A stretch of 64,000 bases of DNA from Saturnia japonica. Its lineage: Eukaryota; Arthropoda; Insecta; Lepidoptera; Saturniidae. The translations under genes and the position numbers were made by a program. This document shows, piece by piece, positions 21,981 to 33,956 of this stretch. The DNA lies in NCBI GenBank assembly GCA_033032175.1, contig CM065323.1:12958001-13022000 (forward strand). The letters are read 5' to 3'. The notes under the pieces are model-generated. The model searched no databases, was not told where the DNA came from, and saw nothing but the letters and a program-made list of their open reading frames with translations. Positions within the stretch are counted from its first letter, which is position 1; each line of letters opens with the position of its first letter.

Positions 21981-22113
21981 TCTATATATTAATATGTGAT
22001 GCAAAAGCTTTCGGTACCTTTTACGGTACGGTGCACGAAAGTCTGTGAGATTTGGCATGGTTAAAGTTTATATGGAGAAGGAGTGCAGAAAGCTAAAATT
22101 TATCTGTAATATC
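21981..22113 (+). mobile_element. Helitron-like 5' fragment, family H3
   Basis: It starts TC at 21981 (TCTATATATTAATATGTGAT), then AAAGCTTTCGGTACC, GAGATTTGGCATGGTTAAAG and TATATGGAGAAGGAGTGCAG. Fuller copies are at 31214-31513 and 53754-54085. Confidence 0.7.
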
Positions 22114-22204
22114 CGGTGGTCTCGGTTGTCGCACTTGTGTTTAGACTGTGTTGTGCTTACGATCAGAGACAGTAACGTCAATGTGTCGAGATATTATCAA
22201 ACCA

Positions 22205-22372
22205 ATTTTTTTTATAGAACTAAAGTGGTAAACAAGCATACGGTTCGCCTGATGGTAAACAGCTACCGTAGCTAGTGGACGTTTGTAATACCATAGGTAT
22301 ATATAGCGCGCTGCTGCCCTTGAAACCCACAAATATGATATGATGGAGATATTCCACCAGTCGGGACCTCAC
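22205..22372 (+). repeat. Dispersed repeat family B
   Basis: AAGTGGTAAACAAGCATACG, GATGGTAAACAGCTACCGTA and ATTCCACCAGTC are family B markers. A SINE A copy abuts its 3' end. Confidence 0.7.
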
Positions 22373-22635
22373 TCCCTCATTAGCCTAGTGGTCATAAGCT
22401 GACTGCCATGATCGAGGTCCTGGGTACGATTCCCAGGTTGAGCAATGTGTTATTGGGTTTTTCTATGAAATTCTCAGTAGCAGCTCGGAGTTTGGCTTTG
22501 TGCCCGATTAATGGCAATAGGCTCGTCTTCTATTACATGGGACCTAAAAAAACATACCCGGCAATCTGTAGGTGTATATTAGGACACCTCTGCCTAACCC
22601 TTCGAGAATACAGGCGTCATGGTATTTTATGTGGG
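22373..22635 (+). mobile_element. tRNA-headed SINE, family A (copy 3, full length)
   Basis: The tRNA-like head (CCTCATTAGCCTAGTGGTCA, GATCGAGGTCCTGGGTACGA) is followed by TCAGTAGCAGCTCGGAGTTT, AATGGCAATAGGCTCG, CCTCTGCCTAACCCTTCGAG and ACAGGCGTCATGGTATTTTA. The head keeps A- and B-box-like sequences. The frame 22408-22707 is a reading of the SINE. Confidence 0.88.
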
Positions 22636-23710
22636 CTGTTCCAATTAGAGGGAAACCTATTTTTCTCTGCGAGAAATAATGTTATCATTACTACCGAGCA
22701 CCTATAGAAAAGCGTAATGATATGCAATCTTCCTTCCTTCCTTGGGCTTAGCCATATATTATTCTGAAAACAAAGTATTCAAGTGACGCAAATTTACGTT
22801 TTTTAAACAATACCAGCTCGCCTTTCTGGTAATTAATAATTCGACGAAAGCGCCACCTATCGTATCCAAACCTTGCCTTTTTTCTTTTTGCCCCATATCT
22901 TAATTAATAAATTGTGAATGTGAGTCATTTTGATCAACAATTAATATAGAATTTGTTAATAATGAGTACAGCACCATCTATCGGATCCTAGAATAGCTAT
23001 AAACCGTCGTCTCAACAAAACAAAATCGTTTAGAAATTACATAATCATTAACAGGCGGACTTACGATTATTTAAATAAAGATAATAATAAAATTTAAATT
23101 ATTTTAAACATCCTCTACTTTTTGTGTCCAAGGTCTTGACTTTTAAATTCGGACTGAGTTAATTATTTCATAAATAATATTAGAAAAGACAAACTTTTTG
23201 ATGTCATAATTTGGTTTTTACGGCCGTTACTTATTCTTATCTCTGGTCTCGGGTACAGACAGATAACAAAGAAAACCGTATTTAGAGCTATTAGCATGAA
23301 CTTCAATTGTTTATTTTCTTTGTTCGAAAAAAATATATATTGTCAATAAACTAACCTCAAAGGTCACGGACAAAAAATGCCTTCCAGTTTTTAAACAAAT
23401 ACAACTGTGAAACAAAATATCTTCGAATCAATATATCGTTTTTTTTTTGTTGTTTTTAATGTTGATACATGTTAATAAATGGTAATTTAATTAACATTAC
23501 AATGATAAAGCTTTCTATTCAGTGAATACTAGCTTCTACCGGTAACTTTGTCTGTGAACAGTGACATACATAGACAACCTTTCATTCAAAATTTTGAAAA
23601 GCTTGTAAGACGCAAGGCATTTATTTAGTTTAAATTCCCGAATCCCCTTTTTTTATTAAAATTATTGCTTTTAAAATATAAAGAAATAAAAATTGTACAA
23701 TTCAAGAGAA
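22636..23710. other. Unrecognised AT-rich stretch
   Basis: Two short AAGCGCCACCTATCG / CAGCACCATCTATCG boxes (about 22848 and 22969) look like decayed repeat ends. No gene. Confidence 0.4.
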
Positions 23711-23804
23711 CATACTATTACGCCTAATACTTTGCTCGAACTGGGAATCGAACCCAGGACCTCGAACATAACTGTCGCGCTTACGACCACTAGTCTAATG
23801 AGGC
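23711..23804 (-). mobile_element. SINE family A, internally deleted (copy 4)
   Basis: The minus strand reads a full tRNA-like head (GCCTCATTAGACTAGTGGTC, GTTCGATTCCCAGTTCGAGC), then jumps from AAAGTATTA straight to the tail GGCGTAATAGTATG. The whole central body is missing. Confidence 0.8.
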
Positions 23805-24780
23805 AGTTACACAAAGACACGCTTTACGTACACATGGTACACTTTAGTTACAATATAAATACTAATAAAGACATAGGTGCAGATGGGATTACTTTCAGGG
23901 GGGTGCATCAGCATATACACACATATACATATATTAGCCAAAAAATAATAATTTATAGACAATTATTATACATGTATTGCATAGAGGAGACGTATACTCT
24001 TTCATACAGACATGGGCCTGGGTAAAAAAAGAGATGTAAAGATATGAACACGGTGTAAATTAATAGCTAATGCATTATCAAATAGTCACAGAAAAAAAGT
24101 GGATTTTTTGCAATCTAAAAGCACAGATTTAGGATATTTTAAAGTTATTATTTTACTTATATATTTTGTTGATTGTGAATTTTAATGATATTGTACGATT
24201 TTAAAAATAAAAATATATTCGATTTTATAAAACATATTTCAACTAATTACATTTTGGGCACAGAAATATCCGTCTCCTTTGGACTGGCTTTAAGATTTAT
24301 TCAAACAGTAAATTAAGTTTTTATTTTATTTTATTCTTTTCGATGTGTTTTTTCTGGCAGGGATGAATAACGATATATCTAATAAAGCCTATAAAAATGA
24401 AAAATTATTAGTACTTGCAGAAATTACTTCCAACAGACATACAAACTTTTCATAATATTATTATAGATAGATATACTAAAGATAAGCTAATACGAAAGCA
24501 TTATAATAGAAGGACATGCCACGCCTCTCGTGGGAGTGGGAAATATTTGCATAACAGCTCGACTGTATCTTGTATATTGTGCAAGAATTATCAGGTATAC
24601 ATTATTTAGCTACATTACGAGACAAACAGATTTTGCAAAAAAAAAAACTAATACCAGCTCCACAAAACAACTGCAATGGTAAATAAATTCATCATAAATA
24701 AATAAATTAGTAGTAAATTTCTCTAGAGATTTTTCTGTACTTGGGACTGTCCGACTGGTGGATTACCCTCAGACCCTACA
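23805..24780. other. Unrecognised AT-rich stretch
   Basis: No gene. Frames at 23693-24025 and 24415-24609 lack motifs; the first runs through the SINE. Confidence 0.4.
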
Positions 24781-24920
24781 ATGTTTAATATGTATGGTGG
24801 TCGTGACCACTATAACTGCACTTGATTACCGAAAAATCCCGAAATACGATGAACTAAAAAAAGTCACTGTGAAGGTGATTATTTTATTACTATGTATATG
24901 GTGGTCGCGATCCAACCAAC
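24781..24920 (+). repeat. Dispersed repeat family E
   Basis: GTATGGTGGTCGTGACCACT (with a GTGGTC/GACCAC palindrome) and, about 100 bp on, TATATGGTGGTCGCGATCCA mirror the paired boxes at 6131-6300. Confidence 0.55.
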
Positions 24921-25599
24921 CGCTCTTTGAAATTGAAATAATCCAGTCTGTGTATTACAAAAAAACTTACTCGGCTCCACAACGCCAACGTTGGAGCCAA
25001 AGCATCGCCAGACCAAGAACTAGTCTGACAAACACAACAACAACGACAAACGACAAACACAAGATCATAATTTTCGTCATTTATATTAATAAATAAAGGT
25101 AAAGGGATCGTGTTTGTTTTTCTGAACATACTAATCATACATAAATATAAACTAACATAAATTCACAATTAATTCACCTGAGTCGAATTGCCCCAATTAA
25201 AGAGGTCTCTAAAGAAATTTATATGTTCCCTACATTTCTTAAACTATGAATGTCATATTAAGGTCATCTATTTACTGACATAAAAATAATCAATCATTAT
25301 TGTTAACAAATGTATTATTATTACAATACAAATGCCATTAATCGCAATAATACTTGACTGGTCGCAAAACAAATCAACGGATCGCTTGACCAAGCGCATT
25401 GAAAGAACTGCCAAGGCCGAAAAAACCGTAACAAAAACCCAACAATAAACCCACAATTGTAAAATGTCCATCACTCATGACCTTAAATGTAATGACTGCG
25501 CATCCTAAAAACACATTATGTAAAAAAATCACAAAGTTAAGGTGAGCGTTCTAACTTCAAACTTCGATGTAAATTTTTCTTTATCTACCCGACTGCTAC
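24921..25599. other. Unrecognised stretch
   Basis: No gene recognised. The frames at 24758-25096 (+) and 24890-25138 (-) overlap each other and repeat E, and have no motif. Confidence 0.35.
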
Positions 25600-25775
25600 T
25601 AAGGAGGATTATGTTTTTGGAGCGTATGTATGTATTTTATTGTATCTATATCTTTGGCCCGCTGTGTAGCTTAAACGGCTGGATGGATTTTAGTATATGA
25701 GGTGTCCTTAGATTCGTGTTAATTGTGGGAGTGGCATTATGCTACATAATATGTATGTACAACGTTGGGGAATCA
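25600..25775 (-). repeat. Dispersed repeat family G
   Basis: Contains TTTGGCCCGCTGTGTAGC, GCTGGATGGATTTTAGTATA and TGAGGTGTCCTTAGATTCGT, the reverse of 49955-50165. A further copy is at 36240-36420. Confidence 0.6.
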
Positions 25776-26976
25776 AATAAAAAGCAAAAATAGATAAATA
25801 TTTTTTTTGTCAAATATTTTGTTGTAATCGGGTTTTCTGTTTCCCTTTTAATAATTTAGCTTGTTTTGAGTAACACATTTTGATAATAGTAGACAATTTT
25901 TGTGAATTTTTTGAAATTATATCCCTCAGACCAAATGAATAATAATTTACGCGGAGTTCGTACTCGCTACAGCCTGCAGAGCCATCTTCGTTTTCTCATG
26001 ACGAAGTTAGCCATTTTACTGACTAAATTTTTTTTTTAATAAAAGAAAATATATTAAAATTGTTAAAAAATATCACATTTAAAAAAAGGCAGTAGAATGA
26101 AATTACATTATAATACATTTATGGCTAACTTTATCATGATTTTGGCAAAAGTGATAAAATTTTTGGAATTAATTTTGTTTTGTTGCGCCTACGGTTTATT
26201 ATACCCTCTTAAGTGTGTGTCCAATCGTGTCTTGGTAACACGGTAACAATTCCACCAAAACTTTCAATTAACTATTTGATGTGATCTAAAAAACAACATT
26301 AGACACTTTGTAACCTCAGTAATTTTTGGGCAAACCATTTCGAGTACGCCCTCCATATAAAACAAAATAATTCGAAAAAACATATATATTCGTTACAATT
26401 TTCACCAAAAAGTCAATCGATATAAATAAAATAACCAGTTATTTAGTTAGTCCTTATAAAAAAATCATCAAGATATATCCACATTCTATAAAAAGTTGTT
26501 ATTAAAGTTTTAAGAAACTACGATTAACGCGTTCTTTTGTCGTTCACGCCAGCTAAGCCATGGGCACATTTAGTAGTTTTACAAAATACATAGAAAATTT
26601 AAAAACAAAAAACAAGATAATCTTTAGAAATAATTTACAAAAAAAAATAAAAATATATTGTCAAGATAATTGATGAATCCACCTAATTTTTTATTAGTGG
26701 GTTTAGTAGAGTTACTAATTGCATTACATACATTATTTATAGGAAATACCCAATTTACCCAAAAAAATATAGGTACAATTTAACGTGAACAAAAATAAAC
26801 TGCATAATAATTTAAATTTCGCTTGCCTTATCAGAGTATTCACCTTAAAAAAAAAAAAACAAAAAAATACCCTAAGGTTATTGACATATGAACAGATAAA
26901 ATAAATAATAATTTACAATATCAGAATTTCTATTTTCTTCATTAGTATAAAGTTCATTGATTTCTTTTGTTTATAT
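25776..26976. other. Unrecognised AT-rich stretch
   Basis: No gene or named repeat is recognised. CAGCTAAGCCATGGGCACAT near 26550 is a possible Helitron-end scrap. Confidence 0.4.
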
Positions 26977-27670
26977 CTTTACTAATATTACAAAGCTGAA
27001 GAGTTTGTTTGTTTGGTTGAACCCGCTAATCTCAGGAATTACTGTTTCTAATGGAAAAAATGTGTTACTGTTGGATAGCCCATTTATTGAGCAAGGCTAA
27101 GGATATACAACATCACGCTACGACCAATAGGAGCGGAGCATCAATGAAAAATGTTGCAAAAACGGGGGAAATTTATTCCTTTTGAGAGCTTCCACTGCGT
27201 GCGCTGCGTGAATGGTTAAAGTTACGTAACAATCATGTACGATGAAATTGTTTCTCTTTAAAAGTTTTAAAAAAAATCCGCGATAGCATATGGCTATCTT
27301 TTAATGTTTGCTCAATATAACCTTTTTCATGGTAATAAAATTTGTTCTACAATAAAGAGATATTTGCGAAGGTATTTATATATAAGCACTTATCGAAATA
27401 AACATGTTATTCATCACAAATATATTTTAATTTTGAACAAAATTGCTCTTTACAGTAATTAATTTAAATGAATTTCATAAGAGTATAACAGTTTTAAAAT
27501 AACTCGGCAGCAAAATAATGATCAAGTATCGCGAGCACATTTTTATTATGCGGAATAATGTGGGAGACCGGTGGTACCTATAATACAGTGCCTACGACCC
27601 ACTCTCTTTAACCCTTTTCTCTCTCTTTCTTATATGACGCAGATGAAGTTGCGCGGGTCAGCAGTAGTAT
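26977..27670 (+). mobile_element. Long non-autonomous Helitron-like element, family H2 (copy 1)
   Basis: It begins TCTTTACTAATATTACAAAG, continues GTTGGATAGCCCATTTATTG, ACGACCAATAGGAGCGGAGC and ACTCGGCAGCAAAATAATGA, and ends near TATGACGCAGATGAAGTTGC, GCGGGTCAGCAGTAGT (degenerate CTAGT). GCGCA...TGCGC near the end forms a short hairpin. A second copy at 42485-43176 aligns along the whole length. No Rep/helicase frame is visible. Confidence 0.75.
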
Positions 27671-27677
27671 ATTTATA

Positions 27678-27937
27678 AACTGCCTCGTTAGCTTAGTGGT
27701 CGTAAGCGCGACAGCTATGATCGAGGTCCTGGTTTCGATTCCCAGGTCGAGCAAAGTGTTATTGGGTTTTCCCGATGAAATTCTCAGTAGCAGCTCGGAA
27801 TTGGCTTTGTGCCTGATTAATGGCAATAGGCTCGACCCTTTTTACACGGGACCTAAAAACATACACGGCAAAATTTGAGTGTACAATAGTAGTACACCTC
27901 TGCCTAACCCTTAGGGGAATACAGGCGTGATGGTATG
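27678..27937 (+). mobile_element. tRNA-headed SINE, family A (copy 5, full length)
   Basis: The head TGCCTCGTTAGCTTAGTGGT ... GATCGAGGTCCTGGTTTCGA, the body TCAGTAGCAGCTCGGAATTG and the tail ACAGGCGTGATGGTATG are all present. ATTTATA at 27671-27677 and 27938-27944 is the target duplication. It inserted just past the 3' end of the H2 Helitron. Confidence 0.9.
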
Positions 27938-27944
27938 ATTTATA

Positions 27945-30059
27945 TATGTGTATATATACATAACTCAGTTATAAACATAATTATCTATGTAAATAAATAT
28001 TATACATATGTTGTATTTAGATCTATATTTAGTTACCTTTTAGAAGCAATGATGGTTCAACAGAAAAACATTTAACAAGTAGTTCGACTTTTACTCGTTA
28101 TCTTGTTAAACCTATTTAGCTGAGATAGTTTTCCTTTTAACTTCGTTTTATATACAACTCCGTGAATAATTCACATATGCAAAAACAACCATTTATCTGA
28201 ATACTTGACTCTAACAAAAATTAGCCCTTTTTAAGAATTTATTTTAGCACTTTAATACCAAATTACAGCTTTCTAGTACCAAGAATCCCTGTGCTAAGTC
28301 TCGGACAGACAGACGAACATAGCATAACTATAGAGGTTTCTAGTTGACTTCGGAATCCTAAAAAAAGATTTGAGATGAGGTGTTGTTATGTATCTCTGGA
28401 CTGATCTTAAAAAACAAAATGAACAGGAGGTTCATTGAACTGATGCTTTGGGCGTGCGTTGTTTTTATCTATCACGCGTAGATACCTACTAATTTCAAAC
28501 TTGTTCACACCGATATTATAAATATAAAATTCAATAGCTTGTGATTAACTACAACAAAACACGGGAAAAGAATCAAACGAACATAAATTAATCGCTTGGT
28601 TTTTTTTTTCAAATTTTTTAAGTATTTAAAATGTTAAATATCACAGCGGTCTTTCACCTATGCGAATATAAATTGAAACAGGATGTACCTATTGATACCC
28701 ATTATGAATAATATAATATACAGGTGAATTTTTCACGTCGGATTTGATGGCCAAATGCAAAACTATGAGGAATAGCGAAAAATACTCAAGAGTCTCGGGC
28801 CCCATTTAAATGAAAAGTAAAACTGCATCATTGTATTTTTGAAAAATCAATATTCTTAGCCAAAATTCGAACCCCTTGAAAACAAAGAAAAACAATGTAT
28901 TATTACACCATTGGATAGTGTTGTGAATGAGGATCAAATTCTGGGAAGTAATGAGATAGGTAGGTACGGCAAATTTAAGGAAAATGTTGGATTTTAATAA
29001 ACTGAAAGTAATGTCTTTGATTCATAAATTACTCCTAAGTACCTACCTTGCTCGAAACCTATATATCTTATTAAGTCTTGATTTTCAGAAAAAACCTTTT
29101 TTATCAATTTGTTATGTTTTTTTGGCGTTATGATTCATTTGTTAATTAGATGATACATATTTTTCAAGTTTTTTCGCCTCATTATGAATTATTGTAAGTA
29201 TATAACGAATATATTACACAATTTTTAAATATATTTTCAATGGTCATTTTAATTATGTAAATAGGCTTTATTAGCCCTGGAGATATGTAGGTAAGGCTGT
29301 AAATCTCAAATACATAAGAGTAGAGTTTTTTCTATGTTTACTTAGCGTATAATTGTATTTTATTGTAATTAAAGTTAATATTATTATTAATAGTAATTGG
29401 CGAAACGACCCTGCCAATAAATATTACTTCACAAAAAAATATGTATGTACCTGTATGAACAAACTATTTTTAATCACAATATGCAAAAATAACACACGAC
29501 TAGTGTGTTTATAATTATCACTTAATGTCAATAATATGAATATTTTGGACATAATCTAACTACAAAGAATTGATAACTGATAACTAAAACGAAATATTAC
29601 CGATGAATCCAATATTAAACGTAATATAAGTTACTTTATAAAATGTATTTTAGCGCCATCTAGTAAACTATTTGTGCACTATCACGTTACTGGGATATTC
29701 ATAACGTAATTACATTCGTCTTTAAAAATGTAAACAAAACATGGCACATAACATAAACGTGTAAAAATTGCTGTATCATCAAATTAGATAATTCAACATA
29801 AAATATTCCACAATTTACTATCACCCTACAAAATGTTGAAAAAAAATCAAAATTTTCATTTATTGGCACATTTCTATAAATGGGCATTTATTGACTTATT
29901 TGCATTACATAAAATTGTCTCTTTTTAAAACCATTCCAACAATATATTGATATTAATGAATAACTTAAATAAGAAGTCTAAGTAGTACGTATGCTGGTAT
30001 GATTTTTTATGAAACTTCTGACGTATAAAAAAGTGACACTAAAAAGGAGAAATATTAAC
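27945..30059. other. Unrecognised AT-rich stretch
   Basis: About 2.1 kb without any frame, RNA gene or repeat that I can name. The frame 29699-29887 (minus) is not supported. Confidence 0.4.
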
Positions 30060-30380
30060 ACGAGTAGCTACATCCGAAACGCCACTTTTGCTTATTCGTG
30101 GCGCCTTTTCTTCACGCGTCGATTGGCGGATGCGGCGTGACGTCATCGCGCCCACGCGTCCTACGTGACGCAAGTCGATCGATGAGTATCCCCGTCTCCT
30201 TCACTCTTATACATAAGGTAGCTGGTAATATATTTCCATTTCTTTCTAGCGGTATGAATGCTTCGAAATAAATCGTAGGCGTCCCCGTAGCCGGCTTCGT
30301 GGCGGTTTGTGTCCTTATTTGCGGGATCAGGAGTATTTTTACAATTTCCTTTTGTTGGTAAATAAAGATTTTCTGCAATG
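30060..30380 (-). other. GC-rich block of unknown origin
   Basis: It stands out from its AT-rich surroundings (GGCGTGACGTCATCGCGCCC, CGTCCCCGTAGCCGGCTTCG). The minus strand has two overlapping open frames, 30112-30378 and 30161-30397. The latter reads RHEAGYGDAYDLFRSIHTAR and KKWKYITSYLMYKSEG. The end of an unknown mobile element or a degraded exon is possible. I do not recognise the protein, and both ends fade into AT-rich DNA. Confidence 0.4.
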
Positions 30381-31213
30381 ACTTTATTTTTATTCAATCT
30401 ATAGCAATCAATCTGTTGTTCTGTCTGTAATCTGTAAATGTTTATATATTAGCTTACATAACATAGGTGTCTATTATAACTTAAAGCGGATACTGATCAA
30501 AAGTATATCATAAAAATTGACTGTCTCTATTATTGATATTTTATAATGAATTTAGGTCTTAATGACGGTTTCACCAATTTTGCTGATACGGGTATAATAA
30601 TATTTTTTCAATAATATGAGTTAAAATAAAATTAAGAAACCAAAAATATTATTATGAATGCGAATGTTTGTTTGGAAATCAATCACACAAAAATAGCTAC
30701 ACGAATTTGAATGAAACGTGACACACAGTTAGCCTAAAGCCCGGATTAAGACATAGGATACTTTATATCCCAATAAAAAAAAATTTCTTCATCACGCGAG
30801 CAGATGCTCGAGCAAAGTTAGTGTTGCTATATTTTTATACAAGCGGTTCCTAAACTTTTAAACCTACGGACAACTTAACAAAACTGTTTTATTATATGAA
30901 ACTCTTCATTAAATGCTAATAGTTTAAACACAGTGTGAATTTAAATAAGATTTAAAAGCAAAATTGTAACATTGGAATTAATTAAAAATAATTAAGTCAA
31001 AACTGACTATACGGTTAGCCTTAAAGGTCCTGGAGCCAGTAGAGACTTAGGCAGCTTCACCAGGCTTGGGGGCGAGCGCTTAAGGCACTCAGCCGCGAAA
31101 GCGTGGCAACATACTCTAGAATGCCAAAGTGGTCGAACCTCGGCTTGGACTGTGCCGTACATGCAAATAAGTCGCGATCAGACTAATTCCCTAACCGTAA
31201 TTCAATTTAACTA
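30381..31213. other. Unrecognised stretch with an H1 Helitron scrap
   Basis: About 31000-31085 carries GGTTAGCCTTAAAGGTCCTG and GCAGCTTCACCAGGCTTGGG, the H1 interior block. The rest is unassigned. Confidence 0.4.
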
Positions 31214-31513
31214 TCTATATTAATACGTGAAGCAAAAGCTTTGTACCCCTTTTTAATCGTATTGCGTGCACGGAAGACTGAGATTTGGCATGGTTAAAGT
31301 TTATATGGAGAAGGAATGCACAAAGCTAAAATTTTATAATATGTTTTAGTAATTAATATATTTAATTACTAAATATTAACATTGTCACTCAATGAAAAGT
31401 GACAGCAAGTGATATAATATTCATTGTTTAGGTTCATACTGCAAATGTCAAACAGAAAATAGTCTAGGATTAAAAAGCCGCTGGTCGAATTTCGATCATT
31501 GGGCGACCGCTAG
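31214..31513 (+). mobile_element. Non-autonomous Helitron-like element, family H3
   Basis: It starts TC after A (31214) as TCTATATTAATACGTGAAGC and ends GGGCGACCGCTAG, followed by T (31513/31514). The interior includes TTGGCATGGTTAAAGTTTAT and GTCACTCAATGAAAAGTGAC (a short palindrome). About 300 bp, no coding. Confidence 0.8.
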
Positions 31514-32035
31514 TACTTAAAATTATACATGTTTGTGCTTTCTTAGAGGAAGGAAAAGACATGTGTATATGCATTTAGTAATATGGCAACTTAGTCTAAG
31601 TGTAACTAGCGAAAAAAAGTTCTTTACAGAACCTATTTACTTGAGTGGTATGCATGTATGAAATGCAGTGCTGTGTGTATGTCGATAGCTAGTGAATGAA
31701 GTGTCAGTGTATCGTGCTAGTGACTGTTTGGCTCAAGGGCTCGATGGCGGAGGAACGGACCTAAGCTTGAGTTGCCACAGGAGAGGGTGGTTGATGCGGT
31801 ACAAATGTAACTGATTCGGGAAACATGATCTATATTTGACATAATCAACACATCATACCTACGTGACATATGTATGATATGAATGTAATGTAAGACCAAA
31901 GTCACCAGTTCACTGGGCCGATGATAATGTTGAACCCTTGAATTCTCTTCTTGCTTGTTCTAGAATCGTTTATAGAAAAACAAATAGTGTTCAATATAAA
32001 AAAACAGCTATTTTGACATCTCACTGCTGGCTTTT
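31514..32035. other. Unrecognised stretch
   Basis: No gene. The frame 31717-31905 (minus) lacks motifs. Confidence 0.4.
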
Positions 32036-32250
32036 ATTAACTGACTTCAAAAAAGGAGGTTCTCAATTCGAATTTAATTTTTTCTAAGGATGTTCAGACG
32101 TAATTTCTTTGTTTATGAACCGATTCATATGATCCTTTTTTTGCTGGAAAAGGAATACATTAGGAGTAGTCCTTTTAAATTTAATTGACATCGGTTGGAC
32201 CTTCGGCTTCGAAGTTCCTTTCGAAGTTGGGTTTTCTTTTTTGTTCTCAC
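32036..32250 (+). repeat. Dispersed repeat family C
   Basis: CTGACTTCAAAAAAGGAGGT, TCTCAATTCGAATTTAATTT and CGTAATTTCTTTGTTTATGA in the family C order. Confidence 0.75.
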
Positions 32251-32394
32251 ACTGAGAACTCTGGTTCAACAAAGAGGTGTAACTTTTTTGAATTTTATTT
32301 TGAAGTAAAAACTCTTTAGGCGTGACATAAGAGTCATTCAGTTAATTCTCAGGACCAAAATAATGCTCAATATAATCTGTTGTTATATTTTTTT

Positions 32395-32560
32395 ACCGAC
32401 TTAGAAAAAACGAGGACGTTCTCAATACGATTATATTTTCTCATATTTCTCATATTTATTACATTGGTTGGACCTTCGACTTCGAAGGTACACCAGGGAA
32501 CTCCTCAAAATCAATATAGTCTGTTTGCCTTTTTTGTTAAAATTGTCTTGTATATCATCA
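32395..32560 (+). repeat. Dispersed repeat family C, second fragment
   Basis: ACCGACTTAGAAAAAACGAG, then TTGGTTGGACCTTCGACTTC and TTGTTAAAATTGTCTTGTAT. The plus frame 32380-32595 is a reading of this repeat. Confidence 0.75.
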
Positions 32561-33956
32561 CAATACTAATAATAATAATAATTATAAAAAATTAAATATA
32601 AAAAAATTTAATAGTTTATACCTCAGCATTATAATACAATATGAAGATACACACTTTGATATGGTGTCCGAGCTGATGCATCTTTGTTTCAAAATCAAGA
32701 AAGTAACTCGCTTGACCAGTACTAACAAAACGAGAGTGCCGATAATTTTTTATTTATGTTTAACTAAACATCTACTAAAAATCTTTGATACTATTTATTA
32801 GATAGGTACATATACTAGCTATGCTACACGTTTCATCCGTGTTAGATATAATCGATTATTTATTAATTGTTATGCCCTTCATCAAGTGTTCAAGGATTAG
32901 CATTTAAGCGCAGTAGAAGACTTCTCATCAGAACCCTCGATGAAGTGTGGTATGTGACACAACAATGGCCTGCGTTTCACAGGGCTGAGAAATTTACAAC
33001 ACTTTACAATAATAGAAATAAAGTCACCACTGTCTGCATCTACGCTGACGTAAGAAGTTCCTTTATTTTCCGGTGACAGACAAGGGATAGTTGGGAAAAA
33101 GTTAAGTCATCGTCCACCGGCTTCTCACACCAATTCGTTTCGTGGCGAGATGAAAAGTTTACACAATATAACAACATAACAAACGGCCTCAATGGAAAGA
33201 ATAAATATATGGCAGTTCAAACCAGCTATTATAAGAGGTTTTCTTCAAGTCATTAAACGGAGGTACGCGTAACTCAAACCGGCACACTGACCTTCAAGAC
33301 AATCACGACTGGCCGTAATATAGGGAGAATATATCTCGTCCCATAGCCCAACAAACGCGTATTCAATCAACTGACAAAAATTAATAAGGCAATGTAGAAG
33401 TCGCGTCGCGAGAAGTAAGAAGAAAGCTGACAACTGACCTCGCAATAAGCGTGAAGTTGCCTAGATGGAGAAAACTAAAGACAACTTGTGTTGCCAGACC
33501 GTGGTTCCGAACATTACTGACTCCTCCTGTTTAGTTAAATTTCCGAGTGCAGCTGAAGTATCTGGAAAAACAGCTTACACTTTCAAAAGACACTGCAAAC
33601 GCATATTGAAGTGAAACATCTTAGGCAGCTATTCGATCATTGGAAGAGGATTGAGAATGTAATTTCAAGGCAGCGTCACCTTTAGGCACATATCATTATA
33701 TGAAAAAGAAGAAAAATATAACGTAGAGAGAAGAAGAGAGAAGGCTATACATTGTATAATTCTAAAAGTTCAACTTCTATCACGTCTATATTTCTACACG
33801 TGCAATTTCAAAAAAAATTGCAATGATAATTTTTAAGGGATTTGTTAATCGAAAAGATGAGGTTGAAAAAAAAATTTTTTTTCTATATGTGTTTAGCGTA
33901 TATTTCTATTTTATTGTATTGTGTTTTCGTTATAATAGCTTGAAAAATTAACGATA
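32561..33956. other. Unclassified, more complex sequence
   Basis: A Helitron-end scrap (CTAGCTATGCTACACGTTTC) sits at 32816. From 32858 to about 33660 the base composition is more balanced than its surroundings, but frames are short and I recognise no family. It could be an old mobile element with broken frames. Confidence 0.35.

Noticed and set aside
22408..22707. 99-codon plus frame
   Set aside because: It is an in-frame reading of a SINE A copy and its flank.
27678..27760. Possible tRNA gene (head of the SINE)
   Set aside because: It has A- and B-box-like sequence but the stems do not form a complete cloverleaf, and the same head recurs joined to the same SINE body at several places.
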